Source: Oikopleura dioica
Lineage: Eukaryota > Chordata > Appendicularia > Copelata > Oikopleuridae
DNA: 64,000 nt
Direction of reading: 5' to 3'
NCBI GenBank assembly: GCA_907165135.1
Contig: OU015568.1
Coordinates: 7,758,501 to 7,822,500, forward strand
The position numbers and the translations under genes are program-made. The notes beneath the pieces are model-generated. The model was not told the origin of the DNA. It saw only the letters and a program-made list of their open reading frames with translations, and searched no databases. This document shows, one piece after another, positions 21,448 through 33,755 of this stretch (position 1 is the first letter of the stretch; every line of letters begins with the position of its first letter).

Positions 21448-23525
21448 ACCATTCTTTTTTTCGAAAAATTCAATAAACAGCTTTTCATAAAAAAATCTTT
21501 ATCATACAGTATGATTCATACTCTACAAAAAGCATCTTTTTTAGCGAGAAAAAAGCTCAAATGAAGTTGGACGAATCCGCAAAAATGTCTGAGAATTGGC
21601 CGGCTCCTCAAGTGATTACAGTTGTAATTTGTAACCTTTTTAGTTCAGCATATTTCGTTTTGATTTAACGCGCAAACGAACAGCATCAGGTTCCTGCCAA
21701 AGGCGCAATTAATCGGCCACACGTAGGTCGAGACAGAATTCTTTACACCACAAATTCGGCTGATTTTTTTATCCCAACTCTGATTCAAGGAAAACGATAA
21801 GTACTCCCGAATAACTACTGTGCACGTTTTTTCCGGATTCAGTTACTAAGAGGCTCACATATGTTCGAACTTATAAGCTTTATAAGCACGAGCAAAAGCG
21901 GTGCTCATGTTATGCATAAAAACGCTCTCTTCTCAAGGACGGAGGAATTCTAGGGTGAGAGATTAAGGTTCTCATGCGTTTTCAGTAAAGAGCTTTGCGA
22001 CTCGCCCTGGCGCTCAGCATAAACAAAAACTGAAGCAGATGCCCTAAGTACGTTAGGACCACGAGGGCAACTGTATGCGATTATACTAGCTTGAGAAGAT
22101 ATGTATTAGGAATGCGAAGTATTACTGCGTTGAAAAATGATAAAAGCTTATCCAATATTTTCTCTGAAAATAAGTTTTGCTGATGCTACTTAAAATTATG
22201 TAAAACTGGTCACGTGTTACTTCGTACTTCACCAAAAGAAAGATGCTTATCAATTGACGAACTCTCCGGCTCCGATATCCTGCCGAGTTTCTTATCTCCA
22301 TGGAAACAAAAATGGAAAAAATTTATGCGCAACTTTAATCGCTGAAATATAAAAACAACAGTCATTATTTTTTTTTCAGAGCGTACGAACTGAACACGTC
22401 ATCGGGTCTCGCCGATAAGAGTAAGAGTTCCAAAGTTCAACATTCCAGGAATTTTTCGCCAACCAGAGAGAATTGACGAGTTATTTTGATTCAAGTTTTG
22501 GTTCTAGCGTCGCCACGTTTCATCCTCTATTGGAATTTTATGTTGTTTTGATAGAAGAAAATAGACAACTAAAACAATTCATACCAGATAGTGCAATTTG
22601 TCACGTGCCTCAGCGGGTTGGTTTAGAGGATAACCCATCCAGGAACTTATTGTTATGTTATAAACTTCGCTGACTAACGACTATTTACACACGCAGTCCT
22701 CTCTTGAGACTCAAACCATGAGAGGTTTTGTTGTCAGCAAAAATAGATCGAGATTCTTTCGAGATTCGGAATCTGAATTTACGAAAACACGTTTCTAAAA
22801 TAGTAACACGTGTAATGCGCGAGATTCTAAGGGCACCTGTCGATGGTCAATTTGTTCGGGGATAAACCTTATTATCTCCAATAAGGGCACAAATTTATGT
22901 TTACGGATCTTAAAAACAAGCCACAAGCTTTCAGGGGTATTGATACTTTGTCGCTACTGCACTCAAAATACCACAAGTGCTTCGACTTGTAATTCTAGAG
23001 CTTGAGAAAATGCTATAGGAAGTCCACGGACCTCATATTGTCAGGTTTTATATCATGTGATATTAAGAAGAACTGTTCGTTAATTATCATATATTATACT
23101 GTATAATTTATACATGATATATACATCTGTTCTTGGCCAACTATTCTCATAAATATGATATGCAATACATATTTCAAGTCTTAATCTATCCTTAAAAGAG
23201 ATGGGTATTCAAAATTTAAACGTGTTCAGTCAATTTTTATAAGCAATAATAAACGCGATTGATAACCAGCTTGACTAGCTTGAGATTTCTCAAGTAGAGA
23301 AACTTTCAATTCAAATTTGGTAAGATAATACTGCTCTTTTCTGAACAACTTTTTTCATCACATGAAACCCTGTGCAAAGTTGAAAGGTTGCGGCGTACTA
23401 CGGCGGCGCGCTCACGAGAGTGGTGCATGCGCCTGTGGCGCCCCGCTGACCCGCATAAAATGAACGTACTCTGACGTTTTCACTCATTCCAGCGATAAAT
23501 AGCTATCGTTGAGTTTTCAAAAAAA
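21448..23525. other. Long spacer upstream of the lectin gene
   Basis: About 2 kb of mostly AT-rich sequence. The ORF at 22473-22673 (plus) has no supporting signals. The last 120 bases hold an ATAAAT box (about 23495) and should be the promoter region of the highly biased lectin gene. No tRNA-like fold was recognised by eye. Confidence 0.35.
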
Positions 23526-24585
23526 ATGAAGATTTTTGCTTGCGCTCTCTCGGTCGCTGCCGCCGGTAGAGGTGGACGAAACTTCCAAGGTGAGAGTGAC
23601 GAGCTTCTCTACTCCAACGATGCTTCCTTCGTCACCGGCGACTTCCTCCCTGATCGATTCCCAATCACCAGCGAAGAGAACTACCAGGAGCAGATTGATC
23701 AACACGCTCGATTCGCCCAGAGATACTACAACAACGAGTTCGATGGCCAGCGAAACCAGGCTCGATACTTGAAGATGTACATGAAGGCCTCGCAGATGGT
23801 CGAAAAGGCTGTTGACCGATGCGTCGACTGGGACCTCTTTGTCGCCCCTGAAGTCGACGAGAACGGAGCTGCCTTCGATCGAGACCGACGAGCACCAAGC
23901 GGCATTGGTCCACTCACCGGCACTCTCACCAACCTTGCCCACATCGTCCGACAGTTGGTCATCCCCGCCGTTGTTGAGAAAGACGATAAGAACACCAAGA
24001 AGTGCTTGAAGCACGGCTACAAGATCCTCCGAAAGCTCGACAGACAGCGATACTACACCCTCTGGGGCTACTGCAAGTACATCGATGACACCGAGCGACC
24101 ATGCTCCTGGGCCTACTTCGCCAACGACGGCAAGCCATGGAGAAACCTCGAAGATGGTACCAACGCGCAGTGGGACTCTTACACTTCCAGCTTCTTCACT
24201 GCTCAGCGACACGATCGAGTCTGTGACAACGGTGACAGCCGATTCGATGATGTCATTCGATGCGAGATGGGAGAGCTCAACATCATCAACGCCTGGTACG
24301 GCCGACGATCCAGCAACATCTGCAAAGGTATTTTTTAAGCTTTCTCGGCAGTCTTATTTGTTTATTTTAGGCGACGGATCCGCCACCTCTATCTGCACCG
24401 GTCCAGGCACCATCGTCAACCTCCGAAACAAGGTCCAGGCTGACTGCAACGGCATGGCTTCTTGCGTTCTCGAAGCTTCCAACGAATACGCTGGCTCTGA
24501 TCCTTGCCCTGGCTCTGACAAATACATCCAGGTTCAATACGAGTGCGTTGAGCCCGAAGGATCCGGCTCTGGAGACGGAAACTAA
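23526..24585 (+). CDS. Secreted protein with C-terminal SUEL/rhamnose-binding lectin domain
   Basis: Two exons (23526-24327, 24371-24585) give 338 residues. The N-terminus MKIFACALSVAAAG looks like a short signal peptide. Residues about 20-230 form an Arg/Tyr-rich region I do not recognise. Residues about 235-325 match the SUEL-type galactose/rhamnose-binding lectin fold: a Cys-rich start, AWYGRRSS, NKVQADC, SCVLEASN, and the hallmark DPCPGSDKYIQVQYEC. It ends in a Gly/Ser-rich tail. Codon choice is strongly biased (CGA, GCC, AAG), as in actin, so expression is probably high. In a larvacean a secreted lectin could belong to the mucous house or the gut; that is inference. The 3' part and downstream spacer were copied to 27289-27930. 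Confidence 0.8.
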
Positions 24586-24830
24586 AATCGTTAAAAGAAT
24601 TGTAACGATTTTTTGTAATTATCTCTGCCGCTTATTCTTTCCATTTACCCCTCAAAAAACTTTTTTGAATAAAATTTTCATCAAAATTTTATTGTTTTAT
24701 CTGTACATAGCTATTTCGCATTTCTTGTTATATGTTTTCATTGTCAACAAGCTTTCTATAAGAAGCAAAACGATGATGCATGCTTGCGGGGATATGGAAA
24801 GAAAGAATTGAAGATTTATTAAGAGCTTGA

Positions 24831-26045
24831 TTAATTTTTACGAAATTTGCGGGTTGAAGATATGCTGGACTCAACGAGCGTCAATTTCATTGCCAACTCG
24901 TTGTTTTTTAGTTCGTAGATTGTTCTCACTGGGCCAGCGTTTCCACCAGTTGTGTAGATCTCAAATTTATTCGCTAAAAGACAACTTTTAATTCCAAATC
25001 AGGATTTAAACGTACCTCCAGTGATCTTTATGGAAGAATGAACTGACTCGTCAAGCCCGTTGACGTGAGAATATTCCTTATTGAAGTCGAGTGGGTACTT
25101 TTTCTTCACGAAACCAACTCTAAATATCTGCGAATATTTTCCTTCTGATATCTTCGAAAATGATAGCTTGGGGTTGACTTTTAGTGCCATGTTCATCATA
25201 AAGCCGCTTTTCCACCCTTCGGCATTGAGGTATTCCTTCATGTTTTCAGTTTCAAATTGAACCTACAAAAATATTTGCTAAGTATTTCGAAGAAATTTTA
25301 CCCAGGAAGATTCCAAAATATCCGCCACATCGTCAAATGAACTCGGTGGAGTCGTCCGAATTGTCGAAAAACTCGTCGTTGTGGGTCTTGGACTGGCCTT
25401 GGTTGTGGTGGTTTGAGTCATCGTTGTTGTAGTGGTTTCGGTATTAGAAGTAGTGACTATTTTCTCAGTTGGCTCGGTAGAAGTTGCAATGGTAGTTTTG
25501 ATGCTAACAAAGGTAGTTGTTTTTCTCATGGGTCTAGGCGTCGTCTTCAGAGTCGTTTTGTTAGGAGTTCTTGTTGGAGCTAACGGATATTTTGCCATAG
25601 TCTGCTGGTCGTAATCTGGTGGAGGATCTATCTCCGGTCTCTTCACTTCCCGCTCTGGTTCTTTCTTGCTTGAATCACAGATCAATCGGTTTCCAGATCT
25701 TCTGCAGAAAATTTTCCTTCGTCCATAAGTGTGAAAATCTATTTCCAATAGAGTCCAATAATCACTTCACATGGCTGAAACTAGACCCGCTTCGAGCGTA
25801 AATCTCTCATGATCAGTTTTTCAGCCCGTCATTAAAACACTCAATACTTACATCTGAGTTGGTGTAATAAAGTCTTCGGTCGACGAGAAGATTAATTTTG
25901 TACCAGCCGGCATCTTGATTCGAAGGTGGAGATCTTGGGCAGGCTGATCAAACTTTTCAATCTAAAAGCCCTTCCTTCTTGGCCTTCTTCGAAGACTCGA
26001 CCTAGACGCAACACAAAGAGATATGATAAAGAGGACGCATTTCAT
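24831..26045 (-). CDS. Secreted Thr-rich protein with a lineage-specific C-terminal domain (copy A)
   Basis: Minus-strand exons include a possible signal-peptide exon (MKCVLFIISLCVAS, from 26045), an exon from about 25976, a large exon at about 25304-25757, then 25017-25261 and 24831-24975. The middle holds a Thr-rich linker of about 60 residues (TTTT, TTTTKASPRPTTTS) suited to O-glycosylation. The C-terminal 130 residues (from VQFETENMKEYLN to STRKFRKN) form a compact domain found again, almost unchanged, in the gene at 27929-29042. The N-terminal module (around DYWTLLEIDFHTYGRRKIFC) is absent from that paralogue. The join between the signal-peptide exon and the next exon is not in phase as I read it and needs transcript evidence. 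Function unknown; extracellular matrix or house protein is an inference. Confidence 0.6.
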
Positions 26046-26575
26046 TCTCTCGGTCTCTGCTCTGCTCCCTGTCAGGAAAAAAGACGACTTCGCCAAGCGC
26101 GCGTGGCACTGCTTCCCTTCCACGCCATATTAATTGAAATAATAAACAACAACTCGTCAATGACCATGGAATCGAAATCTATTCAGAGTTCACTGTTTGT
26201 GTCGCCAATTAGCCAAGAAATACAAATGCGATGACGTTTGGACATATTTTGAAAACTAACCACGTTTCCATTTTTGACATAATGGGACTAAACTAATTAA
26301 CGGAAGTCCAATTTTGGATTACCAATAAGATTGTTATATCTTGCCAACCGGCCAATCAAAACGACGATCCATAAAATTATGTACATAATGTAAAGAAATA
26401 CAATTTGTTTTTTACGACGCAATGAAGATGCATGGTTTCTTTTTGGATGAAATCTCTTTGCGTTGGATTGAAAACCTGCGGTCAAATCTAACCGTGAAAT
26501 GCTCCTGCCTTTAATTATAAACATTGCCAATATATATAATTATACATTATTATACATATTATTACATTTGTATTA

Positions 26576-27261
26576 CCGTGGTTTTCCATTTTAAGAGCGC
26601 CCACTTTAAGAGCGTTTTTGCCTATATTTTGAAAATGTTGTCATCTTCCAAAATTCCAGTTTAAGAGCGGTTTTGAAGATTTTTATTAGAAATAAAAAAA
26701 TTTTCAGACTTACAGTAAATCATTTATTAAAAAATTTTGTAATCTTTGACTGCTTTTCTGGCCATTTTGAAGTCGAAGGCTTTGCAGTGTCTCTATCTCT
26801 TGAACTTGAGGTTCCTCTTCAATCTCCATCGGGGTCGCGGCTCGTGTTTCATCGATTTGAAGCGCCAGAAAATGCTCGACCAGCTCTTCCTCGTCTTCTT
26901 TCTCCAGCTAACTTTCCAAAACATCCAAGTCCTCAAAATCTTCAACAGCTCCTTCGAATTCTTCCTCCTTGATCAGCCCAGTATTGATCCAAGAGCGCTT
27001 GAAGATTGCTGGATTTATGTTCATGAAGATTTCGTTCGCTTTATTCACGAGATCTTCTTCCTTGATGTTCAGATGATCATGATCGACGATGAAATCGTCA
27101 AGAAAACATCGGATCTTTTTTTTGTAATAGCAGAACACAAGGTTGTCACAAAATATTAAAAATCCCACTGTCATCCTACCTTTATTGAGAAATTTCCAAT
27201 CTAAGAGCGATTTGAGCGAGACCTGTCATCCAAAAAACGCTCTTAAAATGGAAAACCACGG
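26576..27261. mobile_element. TA-flanked pogo/Tc1-like element with transposase remnant
   Basis: Ends are inverted repeats starting CCGTGGTTTTCCATTTTAAG, flanked by TA on both sides (26574-26575, 27262-27263), as expected of the Tc1/mariner/pogo superfamily. The minus strand has an open stretch (27174-26908) that continues past one stop into a second acidic stretch. A segment with KRSWINTGLI resembles the end of pogo/Tigger transposases. No DDE catalytic core is present in 686 bp, so it cannot move on its own. Confidence 0.75.
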
Positions 27262-27288
27262 TATATTGATGATGAAAACGAAGAAGCT

Positions 27289-27681
27289 TCTTCACTTCTC
27301 AGCGACACGATCGAGTCTGTGACAACGGTGACAGCAGATTCGATGATGTCATCCGATGCGAGATGGGAGAGCTCAACATCATCAACGCCTGGCACGGCAG
27401 ACGATCCAGCAACATCTGCAAAGGTACTTTTTGGACTTCCTCGGCAATTTTATTTCTTTATTTCAGGCGACGGATCCGCCACCTCTATCTGCACCGGTCC
27501 AGGCACCATCGCCAACCTCCGAAACAAGGTCCAGGCTGACTGCAACGGCATGGCTTCTTGCGTTCTCGAAGCTTCCAACGAATACGCTGGCTCTGATCCT
27601 TGCCCTGGCTCTGACAAATACATCCAGGTTCAATACGAGTGCGTTGAGCCCGAAGGATCCGGCTCTGGAGACGGAAACTAA
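27289..27681 (+). pseudogene. Truncated duplicate of the lectin gene's 3' end
   Basis: It begins inside the coding sequence (equivalent to about 24195 of the lectin gene) and keeps the intron (about 27426-27467) and the whole last exon, with only a few substitutions. There is no start, no signal peptide and no N-terminal two thirds. A pogo-like element lies directly upstream, so no promoter was carried along. Reading from the lectin frame, the lectin C-terminal half remains open. Confidence 0.85.
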
Positions 27682-27928
27682 AATCGTTAAAAGAATTGTA
27701 ACGATTTTTTGTAATTATCTCTGCCGCTTATTCTTTCCATTTACTCCTCAAAAAAACTTTTTTGAATAAAATTTTGATCAAAATTTTATTGTTTTATCTG
27801 TACATAGCTATTTCGCATTTCTTGTTATATGTTTGCATTATCAACAAGCTTTCTTGAAAGAAGCAAAACAACGATACATGCTTGCGGGGATATGGAAAGA
27901 GCGAATTGAAGATTTATTAAGAGATTAA

Positions 27929-29042
27929 TTAATTTTTACGAAATTTGCGGGTTGAAGATATGCTGGCCTCAACGAGCGTCAATTTCATTGTCATCTCGTT
28001 GTTTTTTAGTTCGTAGATTGTTCTCACTGGGCCAGCGTTTCCACCAGTTGTGTAGATTTCAAATTTATTCACTGAAAAAGACAACTTTTAATTTCAAACC
28101 AGGATTTAAACGTACCTCCAGTGATCTTTATGGAAGAATGAACTGACTCGTCAAGCCCGTTGACGTGAGAATATTCCTTATTGAAGTCGAGTGGGTACTT
28201 TTTCTTCACAAAACCAACTGTAAATATCTGCGAATATTTTCCCTCTGATATCTTCGAAAATGATAGTTTTGGGTTGACATTTAGTGCCATGTTCATCATA
28301 AAACCGCTTTTCCACCCTTCGGCGTTGAGGTATTCCTTCATGTTTTCAGTTTCAAATTGAGACTAAAAAAAATGTTCGCGGAGAGTTTCGAAGAAATTTT
28401 ACCCAGGAAGATTCAAAAATATCAGACAGATCGTCTATCGTAAACGAACTCGTTGGAGTCGTCCTAATTGTTGAAAAACTCGTCGTTGTCGGTCTTGGAC
28501 TGACTCCAACATCAGTACAATTCCAAAAGAACCCCTCGGCGTAATTCCTTTGCGTCAACTCACAAGGACAACCAGTTTCACAATTTTGCATGCAGGGGCA
28601 GAATGTAATAGCTTTTTTAAATCGATAAGCGCAAATGTCGTAGCAGTAGATGTCGTCTAGACATTGAGCCTCGCACTCGATTTTTTGATTGAAAGTTATT
28701 GTGTGACACTCAAGGAAGTTCGGACTCGTTCGTCTGTCAAGGCACTCACAGGTTCTACTCGTACAGCCTGTGCAGCCTAAATAGCGAATATACTTTCTGA
28801 ATTTGACTTGAGAGACTCATACCATTTTTACACTCGTCTCCACAGGGACATTCTTCGTTACACTTGCCCCATTTTTTAACAGCCCCAGTTTTACAGGCAT
28901 GATTTTGAGCGCAACTTTCAATCTCTTGATTCCGAAACAAATCGCATTTTCTTTGACATTCTCTCCCCAAACTATAATGTCTGCAGGATTTGCTTATCAA
29001 CCCGGAAGCCAGATAGATCAACGAAAAATATATTGCCTTCAT
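27929..29042 (-). CDS. Secreted Cys-rich protein with the same C-terminal domain (copy B)
   Basis: Four exons fit in phase: about 28819-29042, 28399-28776, 28115-28361 and 27929-28073. MKAIYFSLIYLASG is a signal peptide. About 150 residues with some 28 cysteines follow (CPCGDEC, CTGCTSRTCEC, CPCMQNCETGCPCE), a short Thr/Ser linker, and the C-terminal domain shared with the gene at 24831-26045. The Cys-rich part recalls the Cys repeats of larvacean house proteins, but I cannot name the family. Compared with copy A, the 3' exons and spacer are nearly identical whereas the 5' exons are unrelated. Confidence 0.75.
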
Positions 29043-29286
29043 TTTCTATATATTATTCCGACAAAAAAAATTGACTGAAAGTTCAACTGACTGAATGACT
29101 ATGTAAATAAACGCTAGACACAAAAGTAGACGAGTGCACATCTCGGTCAAATAAAACATGTCCAGCCATCCAATATTTCGAAATTGCTGACTTCACGGCC
29201 CATTTCGAAAGATTCTTGCGAAGCATATTATTTATTCGGAATCAGAAGAAATCAAAAGTCTAATGTCGAGAGTCTTGACTCGACAA

Positions 29287-30516
29287 TCAAAGCTCATCTT
29301 TTTTCTGTTCGGAAGAAGGCGCTGAAGTTGGTACAGAAGATGAAGCAGTGTCTTTTCGGAAAATTATGATCGTATCTTTTAGTGAATAGTAACCTACAAA
29401 ATATACATGAAAGTCTATCAACAAAGAAGACTACAAACCTATAGTTCTATCTCCCTCGCAAAGATACGGGACAGAAGACCACGCTGTGTGTCTAAACCCC
29501 TTTTCTTCTACAGCTGATATGAATGTAGCCACTTGATCAACATATTTCCGACTAGGAGAAATAAACTTGTCAACATTGGCAGTAGGTTTATTCGTAAACG
29601 TTCCACCGCGCTCGACGTAAGGATGGTATGGAAGAACAATCGCAATTATTAAATAGCCACCTAGAAAAATTGAAGATAAAAACCTAAAAGGGGCTTTTAC
29701 CTGGGGAAAGCGCATCATAAGCTTTATCGAGAAACAGATCCGGATTAGCTGCTCTGTCCAACAGGTTGAGCATCGAGATCACATCCCATTTCGTCTCTGA
29801 TTGATCCCAGTTATCCGTATCTAAAATCGTCTGTTACAGCCGCCTCTTTTTAGACGAAAAACCTTCAACAGTGAATCCCCGCCACTCGAGCCTTTTCCTC
29901 ATCACTGGGCAGATTTCTGTCGTGCTCATTTTTTCTGTAATCATGCTCGGGCCTCTGATGAGCGCTCCTCCGTCGCCAGCTCCAAGATCAATCCAATTTT
30001 GAAACTTGAATTCTTTGTTGGTTTCGAATGCTTCTGGCATGAGCTTTGTCAGCTGCTCTTTCGAAACGACGAACATTTCGCCCCGGTGGAGAATCGCATT
30101 TGTGGTCGTTTTCGTTGTGAAGATCTTTAGAAAGGGAGCGGAGACATCGTAAAAGAGTTGAAGAAAAAACTGGTCAGTACGTTCTTTGCTCCAGTTGATG
30201 AACTCATTCGTAGCGTCGTCTTGACTAAGAGCGACGAATGTGCTCTTGATTTTGTGGTCTCCTAATGGCTCTTCGTAGAACTTGAATCGTTATTATTCTG
30301 AAGTGTGTCGTTGCTTACCTTGTCTAGGGAGGTCATTCTCTTTTTCTGTCCAAAAGTCGTAGATCGATTACGGACGACGGCGAGTATTAGTCCCAGAGCC
30401 AAGTAGGCGCCGCACTGGGCCGCGATTTTCCACTTCGACTGCACTTAATAATTCATCGAGTTTAAATCGTCCAATCGGTTTGATGGTTTACTTCTATTCC
30501 TCTCTTGAGATCTCAT
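29287..30516 (-). CDS. mettl9: METTL9-like histidine methyltransferase with C-terminal KDEL
   Basis: Six minus-strand exons join in phase. An N-terminal membrane or signal segment (YLALGLILAVV) is followed by a METTL9/DREV methyltransferase: RGEMFVVS, the SAM-binding WIDLGAGDGG, DVISMLNLLDR, IIAIVLPYHPYVE and VPYLCEGD. METTL9 methylates histidines in HxH motifs of target proteins. The last exon ends SSEQKKDEL-stop, a perfect ER-retrieval signal, so the enzyme probably sits in the ER lumen. I do not recall such a tail in the human protein. The start uses a small first exon (from 30516) joined by an intron that splits codon 9; this join is inferred. Confidence 0.88.
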
Positions 30517-30702
30517 GATCTCGGTTGATAATAGGAATAACGAGTCAATATAAGAAGGGATAGAAATATGTTCAGATGAGTCGAAATCGTGTGAAGATTT
30601 GTGAGTTTTTATTAAATTCGTGGCAATGAGGTGAGCAAGAAATAAGTTTTCAGTGTTTTGGTATTTACAGAAGCGAAATAATAGGTAAAGATGAAGAATG
30701 AA

Positions 30703-32161
30703 TTAAGGCACGCATTCGCATTTGAGAACATATTCTTCCCAATCTTCCTCATCCATCCAATCGATTTTCCCTGCCTTGTCAAGCGGCTGTTCTAACTTCC
30801 AGATATCCACCAGATCGCCAACTATCTCTTTCTCCGGGGCGGGGGTCAGATTAACTGCCCAAATGAATGGAGACAGGCCTAGGTTCTTCAGTGTCTGCCA
30901 TGTCTCGCCTTCTTCAAGATACTAAAATTAGTTGTTGAAAGACTCAATATTTCAAGGCTACCTTGATGATATCAGGTTTGTAGAGATAAATATGGTTGAA
31001 AATATTAGACTTTCCAACAGCGGCTGAAATGTTCATCAGGGCTTTCTTGACTGGCTTCATGTTGGCGCCTTCCATAACAAAATCATCATCGTTATGAAAC
31101 ATTAGTACGTTTTCGAATTCGAGCTCCTCAACCATCGAAAACTAAAAGATTTTTAAAATGAAGATTGCGCTCACGAGTTTAAACCTCAGTGGTCGCGGCG
31201 ATCGCATCAAAATAGCCATAAGGAAGCTCGGCCTCAGCGCTAATCATGCTTTGCCAAATTTCATCGATACGCTCGATTTGCCGATTATCATCTGACTCAA
31301 GCTCCCTCAAATTTCTCTCCATTTCCCTCCGTTGCGCTGCATCAGAATCGTCCGAGTCATTTGCGGAATGATAGCTGATTCGGAAACTAAAATAAGAATC
31401 AGCAAATGTCCCCCTTCAGTCTTTCTTTACCCGTCGTTTTTACTGTTTTCTTCCGTGACACTGATCGCCTTACAGATATTAATCCACTTTCCTCCTTTGC
31501 ACAGAAAGTATTCAGCAAGCTTTTCAATCTCATTCTTTATTTTTTCTCTCATTTTCATCACATTCTTCTCGGTAAACAGCGAATCTTTATCTTCGAGTTT
31601 CGCCTCCAGAAATAGCTTGTAGATATTCTTTTTGAAAGTCATCTCAATCTTTTGAATGACAAATTTTGTGAATCGAGTCGTTTTGAGGACGTTTTTAGTT
31701 CCAATATAAAAGCAAATAACTCGACATGCTTTTGTCTTTTAAAAGTTCATAAAATATCTGCCAAAGAGAAAGACTAGCAGTAATTTTAAACTCTTCCTTG
31801 TCAAGTTTATTCAATCCATTATTATTGCTGTCGTCTTTGTTTTCAGAAAACTCGGCAAAGGTTTCTTCGTCGCTAATAACTTCATCCGGATCGCGTATCA
31901 ACTTGTTCCTTGTTTCCTCAAAAATCGTCTTGAACTCTTGTCCTCTCGAATCTAATTTATCCAACGCGATGGACCTGCATTCATATTTCCAGAGATTCCC
32001 AAGCATCCTTTTCCAAACTACTTTTCGGTCACTGAGTGTTCCAACTTCCCATTCTTCTGAGTCTTGCTCTGACAATTGTTCGGGTGACCTTTTAAGAGGA
32101 GGAGCTTCCTCAGATCTGGGCAATCTTTCAGACACTGGAGGAGTGGCTATTCTATGTGGTT
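30703..32161 (-). CDS. Uncharacterised acidic protein
   Basis: Several minus-strand coding stretches with plausible splice ends lie between 32161 and the stop at 30703. The product is charged (Glu, Lys, Asp), ends YVLKCECVP, and has no domain I recognise. An acceptor (CCCAAACAG) lies about 125 nt after the actin stop, fitting a downstream cistron of an operon. No ATG follows it closely; the first in-frame ATG is at 32006. The junction near 31640-31720 could not be closed in phase with GT-AG, so the model is provisional. Confidence 0.5.
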
Positions 32162-32286
32162 CTGTTTGGGATTTTGAAATAATTGAAAATGGCAATGATA
32201 AACAAGAATTACATGGAGGTAGTGTATTCGAAAAGTACAAAAAACGACAGAAAATGATTTCGCATTGGAAAATATCTGGCGAGTAT

Positions 32287-33549
<1,263 letters not shown>

Positions 33550-33755
33550 TCAAAGTTGTCCAAGTGGCGATTGAAAACCCGTTGCCGGTCCCTTTTATAG
33601 CGTGGAAAAGGTGTGAACGCGTCAGTTGCCTCTTTTGGAAAAAGTGCCGCAACAAATGTCCTTATTTGGCACTTGATTTTGCACTTGTAAAGTAGTGAAT
33701 GACTCACCCGCAGTGAGAAGTCACAAAACGTACGAATCAAAATTGATACAGGAAT

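Noticed and set aside
23517-24212. A 231-codon minus-strand frame opposite the lectin gene
   Set aside because: Antisense shadow of a highly biased gene; it has no signal, no domain and no splice context.
24831-28500. Positive selection between the duplicated C-terminal domains
   Set aside because: Counting differences by eye gave roughly as many silent as replacing changes, which does not support selection.
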